Position numbers and translations under genes: made by a program. Positions 1-8,893 of a stretch of 64,000 nt of DNA are shown here, in pieces. Every line of letters begins with the position of its first letter. Positions within the stretch are counted from its first letter, which is position 1. The stretch is from G965200765 sp965200765 (lineage in GTDB: Bacteria > Pseudomonadota > Gammaproteobacteria > Arenicellales > JAJDZL01): NCBI GenBank assembly GCA_965200765.1, contig OZ241380.1:1612001-1676000 (forward strand). Reading direction: 5' to 3'. A model generated the notes under the pieces. The model saw only the letters and a program-made list of their open reading frames with translations, was not told the DNA's origin and made no database searches.

Positions 1-430
1 GCGCTCGGACTGGTTTTGCCTTTTCAATGGTGTGATCATATCAGTTCATTTGTATAGTTGGATAAATTTGATGACCAGCATTGTATCCTGTCTTGTTCTG
101 GAATGCAAGAGGCATATGGAGTTAGACCTGCCAGGTACACTTCCTGCTGATGCGCAATCACCGTGTGAAAGTAATCAAGATTGACAAATTCGTTGAGACT
201 GTTCCCCCGATTAGAGATACTATGTGAAGTGAATTGGCTCTTGCCATGAATGCTTCTCTCGAGGTTTGCAAACACCTTATTTGGATTCAATTCAACTAGA
301 GGCCATTTTATCTCAGGAAAGTGTTTGTGGAAAGTTTTATTCATTGAAAGTACTTGTACAATGTATATGAATCACGACAAAGACATTTGCAAGGCTGGGG
401 GAGAAAAAGCCGCGAAATGGGAACCCACTG
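1..430. other. Left edge, no supported gene
   Basis: I recognise no gene here. A 102-codon minus-strand ORF (344 down to 36) resembles no family I know, and a short plus-strand ORF overlaps it. Neither has a convincing ribosome binding site. No tRNA-like arms were seen. The stretch lies downstream of gltX and may be a decayed or fast-evolving gene. Confidence 0.4.
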
Positions 431-471
431 AAAAGAAACCGCGTCAGTATCACAAAACACTGACTCGCGTG
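431..471 (-). terminator. Probable terminator downstream of gltX
   Basis: Read on the minus strand, an imperfect GC-rich stem (arms around 459-468 and 441-448, with a 2-base bulge) closes a 10-base loop. It is followed by a T-rich run (TTTCTTTT). It lies about 90 bases after the gltX stop, where a Rho-independent terminator would be expected. Confidence 0.45.
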
Positions 472-558
472 GTTCAGAAATTTCCAAAACAAAAACCGGA
501 TAGAACATCAATTTGATGCGAACATTGAACCGGCAAACTGCTATCTTCGAGTTGAAAT

Positions 559-2001
559 TCATTCAGATTGCTCTGCGTTTGGTTGATCGTCAATCCACTG
601 AATTGCTCTGTCAATTCGACTCAGCACCTGTTCTCGCCCCAGTAATTCGACAACTGCATCAATTCCTGGTGAAACCGTACCGCCAGTCAATGCTACTCGC
701 AGTGGTTGCGCAATCGCCCCGAATTTGATAGCACGGCGCTCCACTAGTTCCTGAAGCAACCCATGAATGCCGGACTTGGACCAGTCCTCCAAATTTTCTA
801 GCGTATCCTGCAAATCTGCAAGATACTCGCGGCTTTCACAGGTAAGAAATTTCTTCGCTGCGACTTCGTTATAGCTCGCCGGTTCCTCATAGAAATACTC
901 GCTACCTTCCACAAATTGAACCAAAGTTCGGGAGCGTTCCTTTTGAACAGCAAACAACCTGCCAAGTTCAGGTTCTTTGGATTCCGTATCAATTCCTCTG
1001 GATTGAAAAAACGGCCTTGCCAGTTCACAGATTCGGTCTGCGTCGCTATTCATCATATATTGGTGATTTACCCACTCCAATTTCTTCTCATCCAGTTTTG
1101 CCGGCGATCGATTGATGTTTTCCGCATCAAAAAACTCAATCATTTCTGCAAGGGAAAATATCTCCTGGTCTCCATGCGACCAGCCCAATCGAACCAAATA
1201 ATTCAGTACTGCTTCCGGCAAGTATCCGGCATCTCGGAAATCCAGTACACTCGGTGCATCCTTGCGCTTGGAAATCTTTCGACCATCAGCAGAAAGAATC
1301 ATCGGAACATGACCGAATCTCGGGAGTGCGGCATTCATCGCCTTGTACAAATTGATTTGACGCGGCGTATTGTTCAAATGGTCATCACCCCGAATCACGT
1401 GAGTAACGCCCATGTCAATTTCATCCACAACAACAGCAAAGTTGTAGGTCGGAAATCCGTCCGAACGCAAAATTACCAAGTCGTCCAGCTCCGAATTGCT
1501 GTACTCAACCTGTCCTTGCACCATGTCATCCACGGTCACCACTCCATCAAGTGGATTCCTGAAGCGAATCGCCAATGGAACACCACTCGAGGGCTTCAAT
1601 CCTCGCTCCCGGCACTTTCGATCATAACGCGGTTTCTCACGCCGCTCTTCCTGCTCCTTCCTCAACTGCTGTAATCGTTCACCACTGCAGTCGCAGTAGT
1701 ACGCCTTGCCTGCATCAACCAACTCAGTTGCAACCGACTGGTAAATGGCGGTACGCTCTGACTGAAACGTCGCCGGTTGATCAATATCGAGACCCAACCA
1801 ATCCAGTGACTCAAATATTAGTTGTGTTGCCTCGTCAGTGGAACGAAGTCGATCGGTGTCTTCGATTCTCAACAAGAACTTTCCATCATGCTTGCGTGCA
1901 TACAACCACGAAAACAAGGCCGTTCGGACTGAGCCAATGTGCAACTTGCCAGTTGGACTCGGTGCGAATCGCGTTGCTATTTCTACATTCGTTTTGACCA
2001 T
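559..2001 (-). CDS. gltX: Glutamyl-tRNA synthetase
   Basis: Class I aminoacyl-tRNA synthetase that charges tRNA-Glu with glutamate in the cytoplasm. The N-terminus carries the HIGH-like signature (APSPTGKLHIGS) near residue 15, and the KMSKS-like loop is KISKRKDA. The C-terminal helical anticodon-binding region is complete. An in-frame ATG lies 26 codons upstream, but the family normally starts a few residues before the ATRFAPSPTG block, so I place the start at 2001. This gives about 480 residues, the usual size. The start overlaps the 3' end of gshB by 19 bases, so the two are probably co-transcribed from upstream of gshB. A terminator-like hairpin follows. Confidence 0.97.
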   Translation of the reverse strand: MVKTNVEIATRFAPSPTGKLHIGSVRTALFSWLYARKHDGKFLLRIEDTDRLRSTDEATQLIFESLDWLGLDIDQPATFQSERTAIYQSVATELVDAGKAYYCDCSGERLQQLRKEQEERREKPRYDRKCRERGLKPSSGVPLAIRFRNPLDGVVTVDDMVQGQVEYSNSELDDLVILRSDGFPTYNFAVVVDEIDMGVTHVIRGDDHLNNTPRQINLYKAMNAALPRFGHVPMILSADGRKISKRKDAPSVLDFRDAGYLPEAVLNYLVRLGWSHGDQEIFSLAEMIEFFDAENINRSPAKLDEKKLEWVNHQYMMNSDADRICELARPFFQSRGIDTESKEPELGRLFAVQKERSRTLVQFVEGSEYFYEEPASYNEVAAKKFLTCESREYLADLQDTLENLEDWSKSGIHGLLQELVERRAIKFGAIAQPLRVALTGGTVSPGIDAVVELLGREQVLSRIDRAIQWIDDQPNAEQSE

Positions 2002-2948
2002 GCCGTATTTCCCGCCTCTGCCATGACTTCCAGCTCTCCAATCATGTCGTGATGAAACGGCTTCCCGGTGAACCTGCACAACTCCTGCAAACCGGTCGGG
2101 CTGGTTACATTGACTTCTATCAACATGCCCCCGATCACATCAATACCGCCAAAAAAGATACCCTGCTCCAGTAAACCGGATTTGAGTGCGGCGCTAATTT
2201 CCAAATCGCGTTCATCCAGCTCGCTACCGAAAGCGGTCGCACCCTGGTCCAAGTTATTCAGTTCCTGACCGTCAGCATGAATCCGAAGAATCGCGCCGAT
2301 CGGTTCGCCCTTCACCAGAAAGACGCGCTTGTCGCCTTCTGTCGCCGCTGGCAAGTACTCCTGAGCAAGTATCCAATGCCGGCCATGCTGTGTGACTTCG
2401 TCAATCTTCGCAGAACCATCCCGGTCATCTTTCTCCAGAAACAAAATTCCCTTGCCACCAAATCCATCTACCGGCTTCAACGTCAACCTGCCTTTCTTGC
2501 GACTGAATGCAAGGATTTCTCTTTTGTCATTGCTGACTAGCGTTTCCGGGGTCAGATTCGGATAATGCATCGCGGCCAACTTTTCATTCCAATTACGTAG
2601 GCCGGAAGGACGATTGACAACGAGAGTTTCTGAACTGACCAGATCCAATAGCAAGGTCGTGTACAGGTACGCACGATCAAACGGCGGGTCGGTACGAATC
2701 AAAATCACATCCATGTCGGCAAGATCGCACAAGACGGTATCAACCACCGTGAATGGATTTTCGATGGAACTGTGGACCTCAACCATGGTCGCATAAGCAT
2801 AGACCGACCGGTTGTCTGCCTGAATTGCACCAGGATCTACATAGTACACTTGATGGCCGCGCTCATGCGCCGCAAGCATCAAATAGTAGCTCGTATCCTT
2901 GTAAGCCTTGACAGTCTCCAAGGGATTCATCAAGAACGCGAATTTCAA
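1983..2948 (-). CDS. gshB: Glutathione synthetase
   Basis: ATP-grasp ligase joining gamma-glutamylcysteine and glycine to make glutathione in the cytoplasm. At 321 residues it matches the proteobacterial GshB length of about 316. The N-terminal domain starts KFAFLMNPLETVK, typical of the family. The ATP-grasp part contains LKPVDGFGGKGI and the C-terminal IDVIGGMLIEVNVTSPTG motif. Its 3' end overlaps gltX. It is divergent from glnS, with about 127 bases between them holding both promoters. Glutathione is also relevant to the persulfide chemistry that feeds the sHdr locus, but that link is inference. Confidence 0.96.
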   Translation of the reverse strand: MKFAFLMNPLETVKAYKDTSYYLMLAAHERGHQVYYVDPGAIQADNRSVYAYATMVEVHSSIENPFTVVDTVLCDLADMDVILIRTDPPFDRAYLYTTLLLDLVSSETLVVNRPSGLRNWNEKLAAMHYPNLTPETLVSNDKREILAFSRKKGRLTLKPVDGFGGKGILFLEKDDRDGSAKIDEVTQHGRHWILAQEYLPAATEGDKRVFLVKGEPIGAILRIHADGQELNNLDQGATAFGSELDERDLEISAALKSGLLEQGIFFGGIDVIGGMLIEVNVTSPTGLQELCRFTGKPFHHDMIGELEVMAEAGNTAWSKRM

Positions 2949-3075
2949 CTTATAATTCCTGTTTGGCTAGGCAGTTTGTAAAATATTGGATTTGCAAGGT
3001 GATTTACCTGGTTGAATATCCAATATAGTATGGCATCGCTTGAAATTTCTGTAACTCATATAAGCTCAGACACAA

Positions 3076-4740
3076 TTGAAATCAACTAATTTTATTCGAC
3101 AAATCGTCGATGAGGACCTTGCAAGCGGTTCAATTGACGGTCCGGTTGTTACCCGATTCCCGCCAGAACCGAATGGTTACCTGCACATCGGGCATGCAAA
3201 ATCAATTTGTCTCAACTTCGGAATTGCAGAAGATTACGGCGGTTTCTGCAACTTTCGGTTCGATGATACCAATCCTAGCAAGGAAAACATTGATTATGTC
3301 AACTCCATTATCGAAGATGTCCGCTGGCTTGGGTACAGTCTGGACACCGAACCACTGCATGCATCTGATTATTTTGAAAGACTCTATCTGTTCGCAGTCG
3401 AGTTGATTGAAAATGGCAAGGCTTATGTCGACAGCCTGTCTGCCGATGAGATTCGCGAATATCGGGGTACACTGACAGAAGCCGGTCGCAACAGTCCCTA
3501 CCGCGAGCGTTCTGTCGAAGAAAATTTGGACCTGTTTACCCGAATGAGAATGGGAGAATTTCAGGAAAATGACCATGTTCTCAGAGCAAAAATTGACATG
3601 GCATCCGGCAATATGAACATGCGGGATCCGGTACTGTATCGAATTCGACACGAGTCGCATCCGATCACCAAGGCACAGTGGTGTATTTATCCGCTTTACG
3701 ATATGGCGCATGGCTTGTCGGATGCAATTGAAGGTGTGACTCATTCGCTTTGCACCATGGAATTTGAAGATCATCGACCGCTTTATGACTGGCTCATCGA
3801 CAATGTCAGTGCGCCGAGCAAACCCAAGCAGATTGAATTTTCCAGACTATCTCTGGAATACACTGTGCTTAGCAAGCGATTGTTGACGAAACTGGTGGAT
3901 AACAAGTTGGTGGACGGTTGGAGTGACCCGCGCATGCCGACGATATCGGGATTGCGAAATCGCGGCTACACGCCTGCATCCATACGAGACTTCTGCGAGC
4001 GGATTGGCATCACAAAAAATTTCAATGCAGTGGAAATGGGTGTACTGGAAAATGCGGTCAGACTGGATTTGGATCACACTGCTCCGCGCGCCATGGCAGT
4101 TTTAAATCCGTTGCGCGTGGTGATTGAAAACTATCCGGAAGACAAAAGTGAAGAACTGCCGGCACAAAACCATCCGAAACGACCCGAACTCGGCACGCGC
4201 AAAGTGCCTTTTGGACGAACCATACTCATTGAACGCGACGATTTTATGGAAGAACCCCTGAAAAAGTTTTTTCGATTGTCTCCCGGTTCAGAGGTCAGAC
4301 TGCGCTATGCGTATTTGGTAACTTGCACGGAAGTCATTAAAAACGATCGTGGCGAAGTCTCGGAAATTCGTTGCCGATACGACCCGGAAAGCCGCGGCGG
4401 TGTCGCCCCGGATGGGCGGAAAGTAAGAGGAACCATACACTGGGTATCGGCAGAGCATGCCAGAAGTGCGACTGTGAAACTCTATGATCGACTGTTTACC
4501 GTACCCAATCCGGGCGGACAAGGCGAGCAGGATTTTGAGCAGATGATGAACCCGAATTCACTCATGATCGTGGATGATGCAAAAGTAGAACCCGAAGCCA
4601 TCGAAGCACCTCAAGGCACTAACTTTCAATTCGAGCGAAATGGCTACTACTATCTTGCACAGGCCTCCGAATCCGGCGGCAAACCTGTTTTTCATCGTAC
4701 CGTGTCTCTCAGAGATTCCTGGGCAAAACGCGGTACCTGA
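3076..4740 (+). CDS. glnS: Glutaminyl-tRNA synthetase
   Basis: Charges tRNA-Gln directly with glutamine, so this organism need not use the transamidation route for Gln-tRNA. The class I motifs are PPEPNGYLHIGHAKS near residue 30 and the KMSKS-like VLSKRLL near residue 264. The C-terminal beta-barrel anticodon-binding region is intact. Length 554 residues, the same as the E. coli enzyme. The start codon is TTG; no ATG in this frame precedes the conserved FIRQIVDEDL block. Direct glutaminylation is typical of Gamma- and some Betaproteobacteria, which supports the taxonomic reading. Confidence 0.97.
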   Translation: MKSTNFIRQIVDEDLASGSIDGPVVTRFPPEPNGYLHIGHAKSICLNFGIAEDYGGFCNFRFDDTNPSKENIDYVNSIIEDVRWLGYSLDTEPLHASDYFERLYLFAVELIENGKAYVDSLSADEIREYRGTLTEAGRNSPYRERSVEENLDLFTRMRMGEFQENDHVLRAKIDMASGNMNMRDPVLYRIRHESHPITKAQWCIYPLYDMAHGLSDAIEGVTHSLCTMEFEDHRPLYDWLIDNVSAPSKPKQIEFSRLSLEYTVLSKRLLTKLVDNKLVDGWSDPRMPTISGLRNRGYTPASIRDFCERIGITKNFNAVEMGVLENAVRLDLDHTAPRAMAVLNPLRVVIENYPEDKSEELPAQNHPKRPELGTRKVPFGRTILIERDDFMEEPLKKFFRLSPGSEVRLRYAYLVTCTEVIKNDRGEVSEIRCRYDPESRGGVAPDGRKVRGTIHWVSAEHARSATVKLYDRLFTVPNPGGQGEQDFEQMMNPNSLMIVDDAKVEPEAIEAPQGTNFQFERNGYYYLAQASESGGKPVFHRTVSLRDSWAKRGT

Positions 4741-4766
4741 GATTCAAAGAATAATTCGGAGCAAAG

Positions 4767-5201
4767 ATGAAACTCAGGCAAGGCGATGCATGGATGACCG
4801 GTCCCGAATACGGCCGGACATTGAAAGGAATGACCATCAATCTTCTGGTCAAAAACATTGACAAGGCTTTGGAGTTTCAAACCAGAGTACTGATGAACTC
4901 GGTAGTCTATTCCGATCCGGACTTCGCGGTTGTACGCGGATGCGGTTCCGAATGGATGCTGCATGCTGACCACACATACGAAAACAATCCTATCTATGCA
5001 GAAACGACAAATACCGCAAAGCGCGGTATCGGCATTGAACTCAGGTTGCATGGTCTGGATCCTGACAAAGCGGTCGAACGGGCGCACCAGCTGGGTTATC
5101 ACGTAGTCGCTGAAGCAGTCAGCAAAGATGCACACCGAATGCGGGAAGCGTACATTGCAGATGCCGATGGCTACACCTGGGTGCCGGATGTTTGTTATTG
5201 A
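4767..5201 (+). CDS. VOC/glyoxalase-superfamily protein
   Basis: A 144-residue protein with one vicinal-oxygen-chelate fold. It has the beta-alpha-beta start TINLLVKNIDKALEFQTRVL and the ending EAYIADADGYTWVPDV, typical of bleomycin-resistance/glyoxalase-like proteins. Histidine and glutamate residues that could bind metal are present, but the substrate cannot be told from sequence. It starts 26 bases after glnS on the same strand and is probably co-transcribed with it. Confidence 0.8.
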   Translation: MKLRQGDAWMTGPEYGRTLKGMTINLLVKNIDKALEFQTRVLMNSVVYSDPDFAVVRGCGSEWMLHADHTYENNPIYAETTNTAKRGIGIELRLHGLDPDKAVERAHQLGYHVVAEAVSKDAHRMREAYIADADGYTWVPDVCY

Positions 5202-5209
5202 TAATGGAA

Positions 5210-5236
5210 TTGATTCGTTGAATCGCCTGTTATAAT
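5210..5236 (+). promoter_or_regulatory. Candidate sigma70 promoter for sohB
   Basis: TTGATT (5210-5215) and a perfect TATAAT (5231-5236) are separated by 15 bases, shorter than the preferred 17. The sohB ATG follows 35 bases later. Confidence 0.35.
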
Positions 5237-5270
5237 CTGTCGCTGAATTCAAGACACTTCTCGGGAAATT

Positions 5271-6308
5271 ATGGAATATCTGTTTGACTACTTGCTGTTT
5301 TTCGCCAAAACAATCACTGTTGTAATTTTTGTTTTCTTGCCAATTCTGTTGTTGCTGGCGATATCATCGCGGCACAAGGCGCACCAGAAAGAACACCTTG
5401 AAGTCAACAAATTGAACAAGCGCTACGAAGCCATGGCAGATGCCATCAACTCCACTGTCATGTCGAAAAAGTCATACAAGGAAATCTCCAAGCAAAAGAA
5501 GAAACAGGAGAAAGAACAAGACAAGGCGGTTGGCAAAGACGAGCAAACCAGGCCAAAGAATCTGTATGTGATTGAATTTGAAGGTGACATTCAAGCTTCG
5601 CAAATTGAGCGAATGCGCGAGGAAATCACAGCAATCCTGACAGTTGCGGAAGCAAAAGATGAAGTACTCGTCAAAATCGAAAGCCCGGGTGGTGCAGTGC
5701 ATGCCTATGGACTAGCCGCTTCCCAACTCAGGCGCATCAAAAGCCGGGATATTCATCTGACAGTCACGGTCGACAAGGTGGCGGCCAGCGGTGGCTATTT
5801 GATGGCCTGCGTGGCCGATACGATTGTTGCTGCGCCGTTCGCTATCGTCGGTTCAATCGGTGTTTTGGCTCAAATCCCCAACTTTCATCGAGTGCTGGAG
5901 AAGCACGACATTGAATACAATGAATTCACAGCCGGTGAATACAAACGAACAGTCGGAATGTTCACGCCTCCGACTGAAAAAGGTACCGCAAAATTCAAGG
6001 AAGAGATTGAAGACACACATAAGTTGTTCAAAGATTTTATTCACCTCAACCGTCCCAAGGTGGATATTGATTCTGTTTCGACTGGTGAATTTTGGTTTGG
6101 CACGCGTGCTCTGGAGCGCGAACTGGTTGACAAGTTAATGACCAGCGATCAGTATCTGCTTGAAGCCAGCAAGGAGTTCGAAATCTTCGAAGTGAAATTC
6201 ATCAAAAAGAAAAATGTGATGGAAAAACTGAAGCCGGCAATGGCTGCGCTCTTGTCCTTGGGAAAGCGAAACCGGTACTCTGATACCAGGATGATAGACA
6301 AATACTGA
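5271..6308 (+). CDS. sohB: SohB-type inner-membrane S49 serine protease
   Basis: Signal-peptide-peptidase-A family protease, 345 residues, close to E. coli SohB (349). An N-terminal membrane segment (about residues 8-32) is followed by a charged Lys/Gln/Glu linker and the S49 domain. The nucleophile serine lies in VAASGGYLMA and the catalytic lysine in AGEYKRTVG, the Ser-Lys dyad of the family. The family degrades leftover signal peptides or membrane-protein fragments; the physiological substrate is unknown. It has its own promoter-like sequence upstream. Confidence 0.93.
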   Translation: MEYLFDYLLFFAKTITVVIFVFLPILLLLAISSRHKAHQKEHLEVNKLNKRYEAMADAINSTVMSKKSYKEISKQKKKQEKEQDKAVGKDEQTRPKNLYVIEFEGDIQASQIERMREEITAILTVAEAKDEVLVKIESPGGAVHAYGLAASQLRRIKSRDIHLTVTVDKVAASGGYLMACVADTIVAAPFAIVGSIGVLAQIPNFHRVLEKHDIEYNEFTAGEYKRTVGMFTPPTEKGTAKFKEEIEDTHKLFKDFIHLNRPKVDIDSVSTGEFWFGTRALERELVDKLMTSDQYLLEASKEFEIFEVKFIKKKNVMEKLKPAMAALLSLGKRNRYSDTRMIDKY

Positions 6309-6330
6309 TGGCTATTTCGATTGCATGAAC

Positions 6331-6350
6331 TGCCACCAAGTGGGCATTTT
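6331..6350 (+). terminator. Weak terminator-like hairpin after sohB
   Basis: TGCCAC-CAA-GTGGGCA forms a short stem with one bulged base, followed by TTTT. It lies 22 bases after the sohB stop. The stem is short, so this is tentative. Confidence 0.28.
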
Positions 6351-6401
6351 CGCATTGATTTTGCAAACTGATGAATGTGCATTTGACTGTCAGATGAATA
6401 G

Positions 6402-6929
6402 ATGATTTACTCTTTAGACAACGGGTCAGTTCAATATGGCTCTCATGTTTATATTGCCAACACCGCAACCGTAGTCGGCGATGTTGTGATTGGCGACAAT
6501 GTAGGGGTCTGGTTCGGCGCGGTAATTCGTGGCGACAACGACACAATTACGATTGGAGATGGCTCTAATGTGCAGGATTGTTGCGTGTTGCATACCGACC
6601 CGGGTATCAAGTTGACGATCGGCAACAACGTAACAATCGGTCACAAGGCGATGTTGCACGGTTGTACAGTCGGTGACGGTTCACTCATTGGCATCAATGC
6701 CGTCATTTTGAATCACGCAGTTGTTGGCAAACAATGTCTTGTCGGTGCCAATACACTCATTGGTGAAGGAAAGGAAATTCCCGATAACAGTCTAGTTGTC
6801 GGCACACCGGGTCGCGTCATTCGCCAATTGAAACCCGAAGAAAGTGAAATGCTTCGTACATTCAATCAGTCGTACATTGACAAGATCGCAAGATACAAGA
6901 ACTCTTTCAGGGAAATGCCGTATGAATAG
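6402..6929 (+). CDS. Gamma-class carbonic anhydrase-like protein
   Basis: Left-handed beta-helix protein of 175 residues (YrdA/PaaY/CaiE type). Hexapeptide repeats run through most of the length. The three zinc-binding histidines of gamma carbonic anhydrases are visible in CVLHTD and IGHKAMLHGC. Such proteins are trimeric cytoplasmic metalloenzymes; some hydrate CO2 and others have unknown substrates. Its 3' end overlaps the next gene by 8 bases, indicating translational coupling. Confidence 0.88.
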   Translation: MIYSLDNGSVQYGSHVYIANTATVVGDVVIGDNVGVWFGAVIRGDNDTITIGDGSNVQDCCVLHTDPGIKLTIGNNVTIGHKAMLHGCTVGDGSLIGINAVILNHAVVGKQCLVGANTLIGEGKEIPDNSLVVGTPGRVIRQLKPEESEMLRTFNQSYIDKIARYKNSFREMPYE

Positions 6930-7929
6930 CAAATTGCCAGATTCAATGAAGACCATTGAAGTGCCAAATCCGGGTGGCACTGAAGTTCTGGAGGTTGGAA
7001 CACGCCCAGTACCCGAACCCAAATCTGGAGAAGTACTCATACGAACCGCTGGTGCCGGGGTCAATCGCGCGGATATTATGCAACGGTCGGGGAATTACCC
7101 GCCCCCGCCTGGTGCATCCGATATTCTCGGGCTGGAAGTGTCTGGTACGGTAGTCGCAACAGGAAGTGATGTTGACACCCCTTCTGTTGGAGATGAAGTT
7201 TGCGCCCTGATTGCGGGTGGCGGATATGCTGAATACTGTGTTGCTCCCGCGGTTACCTGTTTGCCAATACCCGAAGGAATAGATCTGGTAATTGCGGGGG
7301 GAATTCCTGAAACCTTTTTTACGGTGTGGACCAACGTCTACACTAGTGGTAGATTGGCATCTGGCGAAACCTTGCTGGTGCATGGCGGCAGTAGCGGAAT
7401 CGGTACAACTGCAATACAAATCGCCAAAGCCAATCACTCAAAAGTATTTGCTACCGCTGGCACCGATGCAAAGTGCAAACAATGTGAGGAACTTGGCGCA
7501 GACTTTACAATCAACTACAAAACTCAGGACTTTGTGCAAGAAGTTCAGAATGCAACAAGTGGCAAAGGGGTTGATGTTGTGCTGGATATCGTTGGGGGTG
7601 ATTATGTTGCCAGAAATTTGAAGTGCCTGGGCCATCGCGGGCGTCTCGTCATAATCGCTACACAGCGAGGCATCAAGGCTGAAATCAATATCTTGCCAAT
7701 CATGCTGAAGCAATTGACAGTCACCGGTTCCACATTGCGGGCCCGCCCGAACGTTGCCAAACAAGTGATTGCTGATAGCCTGCGCGAGCATGTTTGGCCG
7801 TTACTTGAAAATGGCACTGTCAAACCTGTGATTGATTCAGTACTGCCGTACGGGCAGGTACAGGATGCTCATCGACACTTGGACTCCGGCACTCATTTCG
7901 GCAAAATCATTCTGCAATTTAGCGAATAA
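6922..7929 (+). CDS. NAD(P)H:quinone oxidoreductase, PIG3/QOR family
   Basis: Zinc-independent medium-chain dehydrogenase/reductase of 335 residues. Shared features are the N-terminal GroES-like domain with AGVNRADIMQRSGNYPPPPG, the family signature LLVHGGSSGIGTTAIQIAK and the cofactor-binding Rossmann fold after it. It probably reduces quinones with NADPH by one or two electrons. The start at 6922 is chosen because it overlaps the carbonic anhydrase stop (8 bases) and precedes the conserved MKTIEV; an ATG further upstream would lie deep inside the previous gene. Confidence 0.9.
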   Translation: MNSKLPDSMKTIEVPNPGGTEVLEVGTRPVPEPKSGEVLIRTAGAGVNRADIMQRSGNYPPPPGASDILGLEVSGTVVATGSDVDTPSVGDEVCALIAGGGYAEYCVAPAVTCLPIPEGIDLVIAGGIPETFFTVWTNVYTSGRLASGETLLVHGGSSGIGTTAIQIAKANHSKVFATAGTDAKCKQCEELGADFTINYKTQDFVQEVQNATSGKGVDVVLDIVGGDYVARNLKCLGHRGRLVIIATQRGIKAEINILPIMLKQLTVTGSTLRARPNVAKQVIADSLREHVWPLLENGTVKPVIDSVLPYGQVQDAHRHLDSGTHFGKIILQFSE

Positions 7930-7964
7930 GGAGCTCGGCGCGCCAAACTCTGCAGAGGGTAGTC

Positions 7965-8834
7965 ATGCCCGAACTTGAAATTCTTGCTGATCCTGCCTCA
8001 GCTGGCAAATGGTGCGAGCAACACCGTCAACAAGGACATTCAATTGGTTTCGTACCAACAATGGGAGCATTGCACGCAGGACACCTTTCACTGATTGCGC
8101 AGTCAGTTTCGGAAAATGACCGAACTTGTGCAAGTATTTTTGTGAATCCCCTGCAATTTAACGACCCGCAAGATTTTGCGCGCTATCCTAAAAATCTGTC
8201 GTCTGACTATAACAAGTTGTCAGAATACGATTGCGACATGGTTTTTTTGGGATCCGTAGCCGACTACTTTGGGGGAGAAATCGATCTGGGTAATATTCCA
8301 CTCTTGAATCCAGGACCATTTGGAAAAGGACTGGAAGGCGATTATCGACCTGGGCATTTGGAGGGGGTTTGCACGATTGTGAATCAATTGTTCAAGTTCA
8401 TCGGCAACTGCAACGCCTACTTTGGCTTGAAGGACTATCAGCAACTACGAGTCATTCAGGATTTGGCGAATCGAATGGGCTATCCGAATATTGTTCCATG
8501 CAGGACTGTACGAGACAAGGACGGACTCGCCCTGTCCTCCAGAAATCAGTTGCTCAGCGCCGAAGAACGTCAAACAGCCCTCAAAATCTATCAATCGTTA
8601 GCCCATGCGAAAGATGCTTGGCAAACTGGTGAAAGAAATCCGGAAAACCTGAAGCAGAAAATGATTGAAACTCTGGATTGTCCAGAAATCAAAATTGACT
8701 ATGCCGAGGTTCGTGACCCCAAGAACTGGACTGCGCATACACCCGCCAAGTTACTGAATCAGGCGATTGGTTTGATCGCTGTTTATATCGGCACAACCAG
8801 ACTGATTGACAACCTCAGGCTAGATTGCGAATAA
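7965..8834 (+). CDS. panC: Pantothenate synthetase
   Basis: Joins pantoate and beta-alanine with ATP to make pantothenate, on the path to coenzyme A. The 289-residue length is normal. Visible motifs are VPTMGALHAGHLSLI (ATP-binding HIGH-like), FVNPLQF, RPGHLEGVCTIVNQLF and the KMSKS-like LSSRN. Neither panB nor panD is adjacent, unlike in many bacteria. Its substrate beta-alanine is one candidate substrate of the aminotransferase at 16.5 kb, but I see no direct operon link. It converges with mmsA about 60 bases downstream. Confidence 0.95.
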   Translation: MPELEILADPASAGKWCEQHRQQGHSIGFVPTMGALHAGHLSLIAQSVSENDRTCASIFVNPLQFNDPQDFARYPKNLSSDYNKLSEYDCDMVFLGSVADYFGGEIDLGNIPLLNPGPFGKGLEGDYRPGHLEGVCTIVNQLFKFIGNCNAYFGLKDYQQLRVIQDLANRMGYPNIVPCRTVRDKDGLALSSRNQLLSAEERQTALKIYQSLAHAKDAWQTGERNPENLKQKMIETLDCPEIKIDYAEVRDPKNWTAHTPAKLLNQAIGLIAVYIGTTRLIDNLRLDCE

Positions 8835-8893
8835 TCGTGCATTCAATCACTGGCACGCAAATTCAACACGAACCGATTCCGGTCACCAAACTC

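Noticed and set aside
36..562. Minus- and plus-strand ORFs at the left edge as genes
   Set aside because: No family resemblance, no ribosome binding site, overlapping frames in AT-rich DNA. Kept only as an unassigned region.
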